A stretch of 64,000 bases of DNA, taken from assembly GCA_963838155.1 (NCBI GenBank), contig CAWIQE010000002.1, forward strand, positions 124,001 through 188,000. Reading direction: 5' to 3'. Positions 43,950 to 53,589 of this stretch are shown here, in pieces (the stretch's first letter is position 1; every line of letters starts with the position of its first letter). The notes under the pieces are model-generated. The model was not told the origin of the DNA, did not search any database, and worked only from the letters and a program-made list of their open reading frames with translations. The DNA is from Pararhizobium_B sp963838155. Lineage in GTDB: Bacteria > Pseudomonadota > Alphaproteobacteria > Rhizobiales > Rhizobiaceae. Both the position numbers and the translations under genes were made by a program.

Positions 43950-44171
43950 CTAATCTCGCGGAAGCTTCCATTTTCGTGGTGTTTCATCGAATTGAATTGT
44001 CTTTCCACGCCATTCTAATGTGTATAGAGGCTCTTCTGGGAAGTCTCCCATTGTCAAATAGCATTTATCACCGTCGAAATAAGCAGACCAATGAGGATAA
44101 CCTATTTCTTTTATCCACATTATATCTTCACAGATTAGTTTGTTTATCACAATTGTTTTTTTCATATTCAT
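43950..44171 (-). CDS. putative CdiI-type immunity protein of the intact cdiA
   Basis: A 73-residue protein (MNMKKTIVINKLICEDIMWI ... TIQFDETPRKWKLPRD) whose ATG overlaps the cdiA stop as ATGA. Short length, low GC and exact position downstream of the toxin-coding end define it as the cognate immunity gene. Residues YFDGDKCYLTMGDFPEEPLY suggest a small mixed alpha/beta fold. Family name not recognised. Confidence 0.75.
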   Translation of the reverse strand: MNMKKTIVINKLICEDIMWIKEIGYPHWSAYFDGDKCYLTMGDFPEEPLYTLEWRGKTIQFDETPRKWKLPRD

Positions 44172-47100
44172 TCTATTCCAAAAATATTATTTACATCAGC
44201 ATTCGGGGTTGTACCTCCTTCGATTATCCTCTGCCACAGCGCCTCTCCACTATAACCTTGTGACGTATATTTGTTGACATAATACTCAAATGTCTCCAAT
44301 GGTCGTTCTCGCGTCAGTTGGTCAGCTGCAGCTCTATCGCTCATCAGATCCCGCGCCTCTTGCTTCAAAACATTTCTACTTTCATAAACCCGCCGTGCAG
44401 TAGCCTCATTTACCGGGCCTGAAGTGTCCAATAACTTCAAATTTTGATTATACCAAGCTCGCACTTCGGCACTGCTCATTTCGCCTTTTAGAGAATTCAA
44501 AATCTCCCTGGAGGCCGGCCCGCCCCCAAACGTCTTCCCCTCGAGCCCCTCCAGCACCGTCGCGGCCTTGCCGGCGGCTGTGGCGTTGACGGCGAAGGCG
44601 TAGCCGCCGGCGACGAGGGTGACGACGATGGCGCCGGTGTCGACGTAGTGGTCCCAGGTGTCGGCCTCCGCCGGATCCATTCCTTTTACCTTGACCAGGA
44701 AGTCGTGCAGCGCGGTCTTTGCCTCCTTGCCGGTGATCACCTGGCGGACGTCGCCATAGAGGTGGTTGCCGCTGGCGGCGGTGGCGGCGGCGGCGGCGAT
44801 GCAGCCTGCGGTGAGGATGCCGCTGCTGCAGGCAGGCACGCCGGCCGCGACGCCGCCGGCCACGCCGAGGGCATCGAGGAAGCCGTTGACGGCGCCTTCG
44901 CGGGAGGTGATGTCGGCGATCGCCGCCTCTGTCGCCTGCTCGGGCGTCATCGTGCCGTCGAGGACGGCCTGGTAGTGCTCGGCGAGGATCACGTCGTAGT
45001 CGAAGATCGACGCCTTGACGGAGAAGCTGCCGGCGCTGTCGCCGATCGGGATGCCCGCGAGCCGGTCCTGCCTGACCGAGGCGGAGAACTCCACGAGCGC
45101 CCGGATGCCGGCCTCGCAGGTCGGATTATCGCCGCTGCCGCAGTCGGCGATCAGCTGGCGGGTGTTCTGCTCGGAAAGCCCGAGATAGTAGTTGTAGCCG
45201 CTGGAGAGCTCCCGGATCCGCTCCGGGCTGCAGCCGCCGGGTGTCTGCAGGCAGGCCCGAAGTGCCGCGGCGATGTCCTTCGCCTCCTTCAGCTGCTCGT
45301 GCGTCAGGTAGTTGTAGTTGACGTTGTCGAGGGCCGTTGCGGCGCCGGCCTCGCCGCCGGTGGCGGCGCCGACGGCGGCGGCGACCCAGTCGGTGATGGC
45401 GGTGCGCTGGGCGGCCGTCAGGGTCGGGTCGGCCTCCAGGACTTTCTCGAGGACGCCGTTGGCGATCTCGCTCGCGGCGCCCGACAGCGCGCCGGCGGCG
45501 AGGCCGTTGCCGGCGAGTTCGGAGACGAGGGCCCCGACGGCGGCGTGGAGGGCCACCTTGGCGGGCTGGCCCTCCTTGAGGTGGAGGGAGCTGGAGAGAT
45601 CGCCGACGGCGAGGTTGAGGAGTTCCGACAGCGCCGCCGCGCTTCGCTGCCTGGCCTTCAGGCGGTCGATGTCATAGGGGGCGACCTCGGAGCCGGCCTT
45701 CGAGAGGTCGGTGTTGAGCGCGGCGAGATCCTGGGGCCGGTGGGCGAGCGTCAGGCTCCCCGGCGTCAGCGTAGCGCGCGTCGTGCCGGCGCTCTCCTCC
45801 TTCACCGGCTGGCCGACCTGCGGGATCGGCAGGCCCTCGGGGCCGAGGGCCATGCCGATGCTCTTCGCCTTCGCGCGGGAATGGTTCTCGATATCGGAAA
45901 AGGCGAGGCTGTCGGCGACGAGGCTGTTCAGCGCATCTTGCGCCGTCGAGGCGATGGCGCCGCCCTTCAGCGAGACCGCGCCGCCGACGGCGACGTCGTA
46001 GCCGCCGGAGCCGGCGAAGAGGCCGCTCTGTTCGGCGACATTCGCATAGTCGGCGGTGACCGTGTCCTTGCGCACCCCGCCCGAGACGCCGCCCCCGCCC
46101 ACCGACAGCGACCCGCCGAGGGCGCGCTCGTCGTAGCTGGCGGTGTCCTGGCGGCTGGCGATCGTCAGGTCCCCGCCGGCGCGCGCGACGACCCGGTGGC
46201 CGGCGACGACGGCGCCTTCGAGGTCGATGTCCTTGCCGGCGAGGAGCGACACCGTGCCGGTGCCGGCGACATGGGCGTTCAGCTGGCGCGTCCAGGTGCT
46301 GGTCCCCTTCGCGCTCGAGGCCGAGACGGAGGCTTCTAGGCCGCCGGAGCCGCCGCCGGAGCCGCCGATGCTGGCGCCGACGCCGACGCTCGCGGCGAAG
46401 GAGCGGCTCGCGCTCTCGCTCCGGCCTTCGGCTTCGACGCTCGTAAGCCGGATGTCCTTGCCCGCCGAGAGCAGCACGTCGCCCGCCCCGCCCGTCGGCC
46501 GGCCGAAGGCGTCGACGCCCGCGGCGATCCCGACGCCGTGGCCGGTGATGCTGCCTTCCCGCGCCACCACCGCCACCGAGCCGCCGGCGCGGATCGTCGT
46601 CACGGCGGGGTTCGCGTCGGTCTCCGTCTCGGTGCTCTTCGACGACTTGACGCCGATGCCGATGCTCACCGAGGCGAGCGGCGCGCCGGCGGCGACGGCG
46701 TCGAGCGCCTCCTTCGCCTTCAGCGCGGCGAGCGCCGCGGGCGCGAGGCCCTCGCCCGCGTTCGGGCCGGAAAGCCCGCCCGCCGCATCGGCAAGCCCGA
46801 CGCCCGCCCTCACCAGGCTCGACTGCACGTCGAGGCTGATGCCGGCGAAGAGCTCCTTGTGCATGTGGGCGTAGCCGGTCGTGTCGAGCGCGGCGAGCAG
46901 GTTCACGTCGCGCACGGCATCGAGGCTGACATTGCCCCCGGCGCCGACATCCGCCGCCTGCAGGTTCACGTCGCGCCCGGCGAAGATGCCGACGTCGCGG
47001 CCGGCGGACAGCACCGAGAGGGCGTTCGTGTCGGCCGAGCGGTTCGTCACGTCGTCCGACGTCTTCACCCCGACGCCGATCGACAGGCCGCCGCCGGACG

Positions 47101-50100
47101 TCGAGACGCCGATGCCGAAGCCCGACTTCTTCGTCTCGCTCGACGAGGCCCGCTCTTCGGCGCCCGGCGTCACGTTCACGTCGCGCGCGGCGGAGAGCAG
47201 CAGGTCGCGCCCCGCCGAAACATCCGAGCCGAGAATGTCGACGTCGCCGCCCGTCGCCGTCACGACGACGTCCGTGCCGGCCGTCAGCCCCGAGGCGACG
47301 TTGACCACCGACGAGCGCCGGTCGTCCCGCTTCTCCGAGCCCCACACCGAGAGGAACCCGCCGCCGGAGCCGACGAACAGCCCGCTCTTCTTGCGCTCGG
47401 CGCTCGAGGAATGGCGCTCCTCGGCCCCGACGATCGCAACCCCCTCGCCCGTGACGCCGAGCGCGCCCCCGGCGGAAAGCTCCGACCCGGAAATCGCCGC
47501 AAGGCCCCCGGCCGAGAGATAGACGTCGCCGGAGGACGACAGGCGGCTGGCGACGGTCGTCTCGTCATAGGAGCGGATGTCGGAGGAGGACGAGGCGAGC
47601 AGGCCGCTGCTCGATGAAAGCGACAGCTTTTCCTCGGTGTCGACGGCCGAGGCGACCGCGATGTCGTGGCCGGCCCAGATGCCGAGGCCGCCCTCGCCGG
47701 CCGTCCCGGCCGAAAGGGCCGACGCGGAGACGACGACGTCGCGTCCGGCGTCGACCGTGAGGAGGCCGCCGGCCGACACGGCGGAACCGCGCACCGTGGA
47801 CGAGGCCGTGCGATCGAAGGACGAGCCGTGCGAGCCGATGCCGTCGCCGTAGGAGAGCTGCAGTTCGCGGCGCTCGCTGTCCCGGACGGAGGCTATGGCG
47901 ACGTCGCCCGAGGCCGAGAGCGCGGCGGAGCCGGCGGCCTTCGCCTGGACGCCCGCAAGCGTGAGGTCGGCGCCGGAGGAGACGAAGAGATCGCCGCCGG
48001 CCGACAGCGTGGCCATTCGGTTGGTCCGGCTTTCCCGGCTGTCGTGGCCTTCCGCGAAAGTCACGGAGCCCTTGTCTTCGAGCGCGAGGGCCTTGAGGTC
48101 GACCGGCCCGCCGGCGGACATGTCGAGCGTGCCGCCGGCGGAGAAGCTGCCGCCCGTCGAGGAGATCGCCCCGGACGCCGAGAGCAGCAGGTCCTTGCCG
48201 GCGGATATGTCCGCGGTCGGCGCGGCCTGGTCGTAGGTGCCGTCGGCCGTCTCGTTGCGGTAGACGGTGGTGTCGTTCGCGATCGAGCTTGCGAAGACGG
48301 CGGCCGAGCCGGCGGCGGCGATCTTTCCCGACAAATTGGCCAGGCTGCCGCCGGTGTCGATCGTGAGATCCCCGCCCGACAGCAGCGAGCCGCCGAGATT
48401 GCGCAGGTCGCCCGACGTGCCGAGATAGACGGAGGTCGCCGCCTGGACGGTGCCGCTGTTGTCGAGGGAAGCGGCCTGGATCTGCGTTGCGTTGCCGGAA
48501 ATGCGCGCCGAGACGAGATCGACGTCGGCGGCGGTCGCGCCGGCGAGATAGACGCGCGGCACGAGCACCTGCTGGCCGTCGACCGTCTGCGGCTCGAGCC
48601 AGACGATGTCGGAGGTGAGCGCCTTCTGCTGTTCCGGCGTGAGCGCGACGCCGGGCGCGAGGTCGAGCGCGGCCTGCTCCTTCAGGGCGTTGTCGTAGAG
48701 CGCCGTCATCTGCGACACGGCGTCGACGGCGCCGTCGATGAAGCGCTGGCCGGTCAGGCCGTAGATCTGGTCCTCGACCAGGCGCGTCTCGGCATAGGCG
48801 TCGCCGAAGCGCTTCATGTCGAGTTCCGGGTGGAACCCGGCGAACTGATCGAGGAAATAGTCGGAGCCGACGAACTCGCCGGGGTCGACGAAGGCGGACC
48901 GGGTCTCGACCAGATAGGGCGCGTTCGGCGACGTCGGGGTGCCGAACAGCACGGACCGGCCGAGGAGGTCGGCGATCTCGTGGCTCAGGTTCCCGGGCGA
49001 AGCGGATGCGCCGGGATCGGGCCACACGGACGAGCCGTCCGAGAGGCCGATCGGCGCGGCCCCGCCGTGGACGGCGTCGTTGGCGAGATATCCGGACACG
49101 TCGGCGGTCAGCGTGCCGCCGGCCTGGATGGTCCCGAAGACCGCGTCGACGATCGCCGTGTCGGTCGACTGGACCGTGGGCGCCCAGGAGTAGGTGGTCT
49201 TGTGGCCGCAGTGGCCCCACCCCAGGAGGCAGTGCTTCGGCCGGATGTGCCAGTCGAGTTCGTCGGTGACCGTCACCGTGGTCCGGATGACGTCCCGGCC
49301 TTCGTTGGTGACGCTGCCGGCGACGATCGCAAGGTCGCCGTTCGCGGCGATCTCGCTTTCGGCGTTGTCGAGCGAAACGGCGGCGAGCTGCATGTTTCCG
49401 CCGGCGAGGATGCGGGCGGCGCCGGAGTCGGTGGCGACGTATTCGGTCGTCGTCGTCGTGTCCGTCTGGATGCGGTAGATGCCGTCGCAGGGATCGCAGG
49501 AGGGAATGGGGAAGCTCTGCGAATCCTTGGCGTTGACCGTCGTCGACGCGATCGAGAATTCGGTTCGGCGGTTGGTGATGGTGTCGGCGTCGATCGCCAG
49601 GTCGGATCCGGCCTCGATCCGGCCGGAGCTGTTGAGGAGCCCTCCGGCCGCCTCGCCGGAGAGGCCCGCGATGCTCAGCCAAGACCCGGCGACGACGTCG
49701 GCCGAGGTGTTACGGAAGGTTCCGTCGAGCCGGAAGTCGGCCGACGTTCCGGCATAGAGAAGGCCGGTGTTGGAGAGGTCGCCGGAAAGGGCGACGGCGA
49801 TGCCGCCTCCCTTCGACCCCGCCTGCCCCGCATTGTCGAACGACGCCGCGGCCAGGAGCAGGCCGGCGTCGCCGGAGAGGATCCCGCTCGCGGAATTGAC
49901 GACCTCGCCCGCTGCCCCGGTACCGGTATTCTCGATCTCTAGGAGCCCGCCCGCCGACAGCGTTCCGTCGTTGACGAGGCGTGCGGCGGTCCCGATCCCG
50001 AAGTTGCCGCCGACCGCGACGGTGCCGTCGTTCGTCACCGCGCCGTCCACCGTCAGGTCCGCCGCGCCGGCGATCGAGATCGTGCCGCCGTTCGACAGGC

Positions 50101-51547
50101 TGCCGCCGACGTCCGCCACGAGATTGCCGTTGCGCACGGTAAGCGTGCCGTCGTTGGAGAAGGAGGCGGCAGCGAGCTTGGCGCTTGCGACGTCGATGGT
50201 GGCGCCGGCATCGTTGCGCAGGGCGCCGCTCTCGGCCGCCGTCAGGCCCGAGAGGTCGTAGACGCCGTTCGACAGGATGGAACCGGCGTTCTCCAACGCG
50301 CCGTCGATCGAGAACGAGACGCTCGAGGCCCCGAGGATCGTGCCGTGATTGACCACGTCCCCGTGCGCGGCCACCGAGAGCGTGCCGCCTTCGGGCGTCA
50401 CGGTGCCGTCCGTCTGGAGGCCCGCCGCGGCAATCGCGCCGTCGGCCAGCGAGACCGTCGCGCCGGCGAGCGCCACGTCCGCGGCAGCCGCGACGATCGC
50501 TCCGGCGTCGAGCTGGACCCCCGCGGCGGCGGAGACGTCGACGGCGGTGTCGGAATAGACGGTGCCGCCGACCTCGACGCCCGAACTGCGGGAGCGAATC
50601 GCAATCCGCCCGCCCCTGGCCGAGGCGCTGCGCAGCACCAGCCGCCCGTCCGACGTCAGGGACATCTGGCCGGCGTTCGAGGCCATGCCGGCCTGCATGT
50701 TGACGCCCGAGCCCTTGTCGGTGGACAGCAGGCTGATCCGGCCCGCATACATGCCGCCGAGGAGCGAACTGTCGATGGCGACGGCCGGCTCGGCGCCGTC
50801 GGATCCGAGCGGGGTCGCGACGCCGTCGGCGTAGGAATAGCGGTTGTGGCCGGCGACGAGGTCGATGCGCCCGGTGGCGGACCCGGCGACCGGCCCGAGC
50901 ACGTGGATCTGGCGGGAGACGACGTCGAAGACCTGCTGGGCCGACAGATCGGCGCCGTTCGCTCCAATGGTCACGTCGCCGCCGGACACCGCCAGGGCCT
51001 TGAGCGCGCCGTCGGCGCCGAGCTCCGGCACGCCGGTGGAGAGCGTCACCCGCGGAGCGTTGACGAAGCCGCATCCGTCGCAGGTGATGCCGTTGGGATT
51101 CGCGACGACGAGGTCCGCGGCCGCGCCGAAGACCTCGAGCCGTCCGCCGAGCATCGAGCGGCTCGTGCCCGTCACCTCGTTGAGGATCACCCTGGCGGAT
51201 CCCGTCGACGCCAGGTTGGGGTTGCCCGCCAGGAGCCCGCCGAGTTTCGACGTCGCCAAGGGTGCCGTCGAATTGTTCAGGATTGCGCCGGCGGCGTCGG
51301 TGTTGAAGTCCAGGTAGCGGTTATGCGAGAGGCCGGCGGAATTCGGCGCGACGATATTGACGGCCGGCACCCCGTTGCCTGCGGGGACGACGCTCGGCGC
51401 CTGACCCGGCCGGCCCGGATCCGCCCGGATCAGCGGCCCTTGCGCGAGGGCCGGTTCCAGCGCGAGCAGGAGGATCAACCCGGAGACGCCCAGGCGATGC
51501 AGGAAAGCGCCGATGCGGCCGCGTCGCCTTGCCTCAAGAGCTACCAT
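44168..51547 (-). CDS. cdiA: CdiA: contact-dependent growth inhibition toxin / filamentous haemagglutinin
   Basis: About 2459 residues from ATG 51547 (GGGGGA six bases upstream; ATG 51553 possible). A long signal peptide (HRLGVSGLILLLALEPALA) is followed by the two-partner-secretion domain at about 45-300 with VVANPNGITCDGCGFVNAPR (NPNG motif and CxxC), then haemagglutinin repeats (SAGRDLLLSAARDVNVT and similar). The C-terminal part has NVNYNYLTHEQLKEAKD, a hydrophobic pretoxin region and VLEGLEGKTFGG. The last 117 residues (EVRAWYNQNLKLLD, ARDLMSDRAAADQLTRERP) are the toxin; its activity is unknown to me. CdiA stays on the surface and delivers the toxin into touching neighbours. No VENN motif was found. 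Confidence 0.92.
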   Translation of the reverse strand: MVALEARRRGRIGAFLHRLGVSGLILLLALEPALAQGPLIRADPGRPGQAPSVVPAGNGVPAVNIVAPNSAGLSHNRYLDFNTDAAGAILNNSTAPLATSKLGGLLAGNPNLASTGSARVILNEVTGTSRSMLGGRLEVFGAAADLVVANPNGITCDGCGFVNAPRVTLSTGVPELGADGALKALAVSGGDVTIGANGADLSAQQVFDVVSRQIHVLGPVAGSATGRIDLVAGHNRYSYADGVATPLGSDGAEPAVAIDSSLLGGMYAGRISLLSTDKGSGVNMQAGMASNAGQMSLTSDGRLVLRSASARGGRIAIRSRSSGVEVGGTVYSDTAVDVSAAAGVQLDAGAIVAAAADVALAGATVSLADGAIAAAGLQTDGTVTPEGGTLSVAAHGDVVNHGTILGASSVSFSIDGALENAGSILSNGVYDLSGLTAAESGALRNDAGATIDVASAKLAAASFSNDGTLTVRNGNLVADVGGSLSNGGTISIAGAADLTVDGAVTNDGTVAVGGNFGIGTAARLVNDGTLSAGGLLEIENTGTGAAGEVVNSASGILSGDAGLLLAAASFDNAGQAGSKGGGIAVALSGDLSNTGLLYAGTSADFRLDGTFRNTSADVVAGSWLSIAGLSGEAAGGLLNSSGRIEAGSDLAIDADTITNRRTEFSIASTTVNAKDSQSFPIPSCDPCDGIYRIQTDTTTTTEYVATDSGAARILAGGNMQLAAVSLDNAESEIAANGDLAIVAGSVTNEGRDVIRTTVTVTDELDWHIRPKHCLLGWGHCGHKTTYSWAPTVQSTDTAIVDAVFGTIQAGGTLTADVSGYLANDAVHGGAAPIGLSDGSSVWPDPGASASPGNLSHEIADLLGRSVLFGTPTSPNAPYLVETRSAFVDPGEFVGSDYFLDQFAGFHPELDMKRFGDAYAETRLVEDQIYGLTGQRFIDGAVDAVSQMTALYDNALKEQAALDLAPGVALTPEQQKALTSDIVWLEPQTVDGQQVLVPRVYLAGATAADVDLVSARISGNATQIQAASLDNSGTVQAATSVYLGTSGDLRNLGGSLLSGGDLTIDTGGSLANLSGKIAAAGSAAVFASSIANDTTVYRNETADGTYDQAAPTADISAGKDLLLSASGAISSTGGSFSAGGTLDMSAGGPVDLKALALEDKGSVTFAEGHDSRESRTNRMATLSAGGDLFVSSGADLTLAGVQAKAAGSAALSASGDVAIASVRDSERRELQLSYGDGIGSHGSSFDRTASSTVRGSAVSAGGLLTVDAGRDVVVSASALSAGTAGEGGLGIWAGHDIAVASAVDTEEKLSLSSSSGLLASSSSDIRSYDETTVASRLSSSGDVYLSAGGLAAISGSELSAGGALGVTGEGVAIVGAEERHSSSAERKKSGLFVGSGGGFLSVWGSEKRDDRRSSVVNVASGLTAGTDVVVTATGGDVDILGSDVSAGRDLLLSAARDVNVTPGAEERASSSETKKSGFGIGVSTSGGGLSIGVGVKTSDDVTNRSADTNALSVLSAGRDVGIFAGRDVNLQAADVGAGGNVSLDAVRDVNLLAALDTTGYAHMHKELFAGISLDVQSSLVRAGVGLADAAGGLSGPNAGEGLAPAALAALKAKEALDAVAAGAPLASVSIGIGVKSSKSTETETDANPAVTTIRAGGSVAVVAREGSITGHGVGIAAGVDAFGRPTGGAGDVLLSAGKDIRLTSVEAEGRSESASRSFAASVGVGASIGGSGGGSGGLEASVSASSAKGTSTWTRQLNAHVAGTGTVSLLAGKDIDLEGAVVAGHRVVARAGGDLTIASRQDTASYDERALGGSLSVGGGGVSGGVRKDTVTADYANVAEQSGLFAGSGGYDVAVGGAVSLKGGAIASTAQDALNSLVADSLAFSDIENHSRAKAKSIGMALGPEGLPIPQVGQPVKEESAGTTRATLTPGSLTLAHRPQDLAALNTDLSKAGSEVAPYDIDRLKARQRSAAALSELLNLAVGDLSSSLHLKEGQPAKVALHAAVGALVSELAGNGLAAGALSGAASEIANGVLEKVLEADPTLTAAQRTAITDWVAAAVGAATGGEAGAATALDNVNYNYLTHEQLKEAKDIAAALRACLQTPGGCSPERIRELSSGYNYYLGLSEQNTRQLIADCGSGDNPTCEAGIRALVEFSASVRQDRLAGIPIGDSAGSFSVKASIFDYDVILAEHYQAVLDGTMTPEQATEAAIADITSREGAVNGFLDALGVAGGVAAGVPACSSGILTAGCIAAAAATAASGNHLYGDVRQVITGKEAKTALHDFLVKVKGMDPAEADTWDHYVDTGAIVVTLVAGGYAFAVNATAAGKAATVLEGLEGKTFGGGPASREILNSLKGEMSSAEVRAWYNQNLKLLDTSGPVNEATARRVYESRNVLKQEARDLMSDRAAADQLTRERPLETFEYYVNKYTSQGYSGEALWQRIIEGGTTPNADVNNIFGIE
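44522..47237 (-). repeat. 2.7-kb direct repeat, copy B (within intact cdiA)
   Basis: Matches 38581-41297. This copy has the uninterrupted reading frame and is therefore the likely parent of the displaced cassette. Confidence 0.85.
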
Positions 51548-51594
51548 CGACATTCCCCCACTCACGGCGCGCGACCTCGCGGCGGCGCCAACCT

Positions 51595-53391
51595 TCAAAA
51601 CGACATCGAGAGACTTGCGGCGAACATTCCGTTCCGGCCGACGGCGGTCCCCGAAGAGTGCGCCACGATGCGCGAATAGCTGAGATCGAGATGCAGCGGG
51701 CCGCCGCTCGAGCGCAGGCCCAGCGTCGCGCCGGCGATGGTGCCGCCGGCGATGCCATCGGCAGGCTGCCCCCAGACGTGACCCGCGTCGAAACCGGCGT
51801 AGGCTTCGAGCGAGCCGATATCCTTGCCGCAGACGCCGAGGTCGTCGGGGCCGGCCACCGGAACGGACACCGTCTGCCGGAGCACGGCCGCCCGGTTGCC
51901 GAACAGCGCGGCCTCGCGCACGCCGCGCACGGAGCCGGGACCGCCGACGGAGATCTGCCGGGAGCTGTAGAGCCGGTCGTTCGACCACTGCGCGGACAGC
52001 GACGCCTCGTAGTTGAGGCTCGTCGACTCCAGGGCGAACGCACGGGCGAAACTGGCCGAAAGATCGAGGCTCGAGAACTGGGCCTGCGGCGAACCCGCCG
52101 GCTCCTCGCCGTCGTCGGACGCGCCGAGGGCGTCGAGGCCCCGGCTCCAGCCGAGGGCGATCCTGCCGGCACCGCCCCAGATCCGCCGGTCGTGCGCGAG
52201 TTCGATCCGCAGCACGGCGAGCTTGTAGCTCGAGACGTCGATCAGGCTGCCGAGTATGTAGCTGCGGATGTCCGTCCAGGTGAGCGAGCCGCTCAGCGTC
52301 GTCTTGGAGATCCGGTCCCGCGCGATGACCCGTCTTGCGTAGGCCGCGACCGTATCCGTCTTGCCGGAGGTCGGTATGGGGCCGAGGGAGGCCGCCAGCT
52401 GCGAGCGGTAGCCGAGGCTGGAGGCCGACAGGCCGAACGTCCAGTAGCCCCAGGGCACCTCGTAGCCGGCGGACCAGCCGTCGCCGTGAGGACGATCGTC
52501 GGTGATGTCGACCGGACCATCCGCCGACGAGCGGCTGTAGCTAAGGCTCAGACGGTCGTTCAGGCCCAGGGGATCGGCCAGGACGACGTCGATGGTGTTC
52601 TCGTAGATGCCGGTCGCCGTGGAACCGAGATTGTCGGATCCGGCGTCGACGAACAGACGCCGAGGCGCCTTCCGCTTCACCGCAAGGATCGAATCGCCCG
52701 GCTTGCCGCCGGCCTCGATCGACATCTTCGCGTCGACGCCCGGCAGGCGGCTCATCTGCTCGAGACCCTGCTCGACGTCCCTGAGATTGACGGGCTTTCC
52801 GACCAGGCCGGGAAACGCGGTCTGCCGCTCGCCGGATTCGGCAGTGCCGCTCCCGTTCATGGTGATCCCGGACAGCCTCCCCTCCACGACCGCGACGTGC
52901 AGGGTGCCTTGCGACAGGTCCTGCTCCGGCAGGTACGCGCGAACCGCGACGTAGCCGCGGCGGACATAGGCGAGCGTCAGTTCCTTCAGGACGCCGTTGA
53001 TCTGCCGGATCCCCAGGCAGTGGCCCTCGAAGGGCCTGACGGCGGCGGAGACGCTTCGAGTCGGCAGAAGACGCACGCCGGTCACCGCGATGCGGGCGAT
53101 ATCGACGCATGCCTCGCCCGGTCGCGCCAGTGGCACCGTCGGGGACGGAGGCTCGATACCGGACGGCGGAGACGGGCTCTCCGGCAGTCTCTGCCGTTCC
53201 GACTGTTGCCTCTGGATGCGTGCGGCCTGGTCGGCGGCCGTCTCGGCGACGGCCGGAGCGCCGGCGAACGCCGCCGCCGCGAACGCCACGCCGACGAGAC
53301 AGGAACATCTAATCCGAATGGGTCGCCCTCCCCCTTTTTCCGAGCCGTCGACGCTGGACGCGAAGGACAAGGCCCCCTCCGACGCAGGCAT
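51595..53391 (-). CDS. cdiB: CdiB/ShlB-type outer-membrane transporter of the two-partner system
   Basis: Open from ATG 53391 (598 residues). After a signal peptide (CSCLVGVAFAAAAFAGAPAVA) come a Pro-rich linker, POTRA domains at about 95-255 (VDIARIAVTGVRLLPTRSVS; LSQGTLHVAVVEGRLSGI), and a 16-strand-type barrel ending in Phe (FAASLSMSF). SVGGPGSVRGVREAALFGNR is the VRG motif of the FhaC/ShlB plug loop. It exports CdiA, 47 bases downstream. The ATG has no good ribosome site; AUU at 53319, six bases after GGGGGAGGG, would give a perfect signal peptide and 574 residues. Confidence 0.93.
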   Translation of the reverse strand: MPASEGALSFASSVDGSEKGGGRPIRIRCSCLVGVAFAAAAFAGAPAVAETAADQAARIQRQQSERQRLPESPSPPSGIEPPSPTVPLARPGEACVDIARIAVTGVRLLPTRSVSAAVRPFEGHCLGIRQINGVLKELTLAYVRRGYVAVRAYLPEQDLSQGTLHVAVVEGRLSGITMNGSGTAESGERQTAFPGLVGKPVNLRDVEQGLEQMSRLPGVDAKMSIEAGGKPGDSILAVKRKAPRRLFVDAGSDNLGSTATGIYENTIDVVLADPLGLNDRLSLSYSRSSADGPVDITDDRPHGDGWSAGYEVPWGYWTFGLSASSLGYRSQLAASLGPIPTSGKTDTVAAYARRVIARDRISKTTLSGSLTWTDIRSYILGSLIDVSSYKLAVLRIELAHDRRIWGGAGRIALGWSRGLDALGASDDGEEPAGSPQAQFSSLDLSASFARAFALESTSLNYEASLSAQWSNDRLYSSRQISVGGPGSVRGVREAALFGNRAAVLRQTVSVPVAGPDDLGVCGKDIGSLEAYAGFDAGHVWGQPADGIAGGTIAGATLGLRSSGGPLHLDLSYSRIVAHSSGTAVGRNGMFAASLSMSF

Positions 53392-53574
53392 GCGGCACGA
53401 CTCACTTTTTGTTGTATTTCTTCTTTTTTTCCCGCTTACCGTGTGTTCCGCGGTTTGTAAAGAACGCCGAAGCGGCGCGCGGTCGCGCCCGAGTGGTCGA
53501 GGCGGATTTCTCCCCTTCCGGCGCGAAACATCGACGGCGGTCGCCGCGGCTTCAATTTTTGTTAACTACTTGCG

Positions 53575-53589
53575 GAACACAAATAGAAC
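53575..53589. promoter_or_regulatory. SOS box (LexA operator)
   Basis: GAAC-N7-GAAC, i.e. GTTC-N7-GTTC on the minus strand, the alphaproteobacterial LexA site. It lies 46 bases before the lexA start and between a TTGCGG (53570-53575) and a TATAGG (53591-53596), so it overlaps the lexA promoter and explains autoregulation. It is also in the divergent control region of cdiB. Confidence 0.85.

Noticed and set aside
44648..46339. Long plus-strand frame opposite cdiA (and the similar frame at 39376-40506)
   Set aside because: High-GC mirror frame of the conserved cdiA coding strand, dominated by Gly, Ala, Val, Arg and Asp; no start signals or recognisable domains.
44168..51547. VENN motif marking the CdiA toxin boundary
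   Set aside because: No VENN sequence was found near the C-terminus; the boundary here is the GKTFGG segment.
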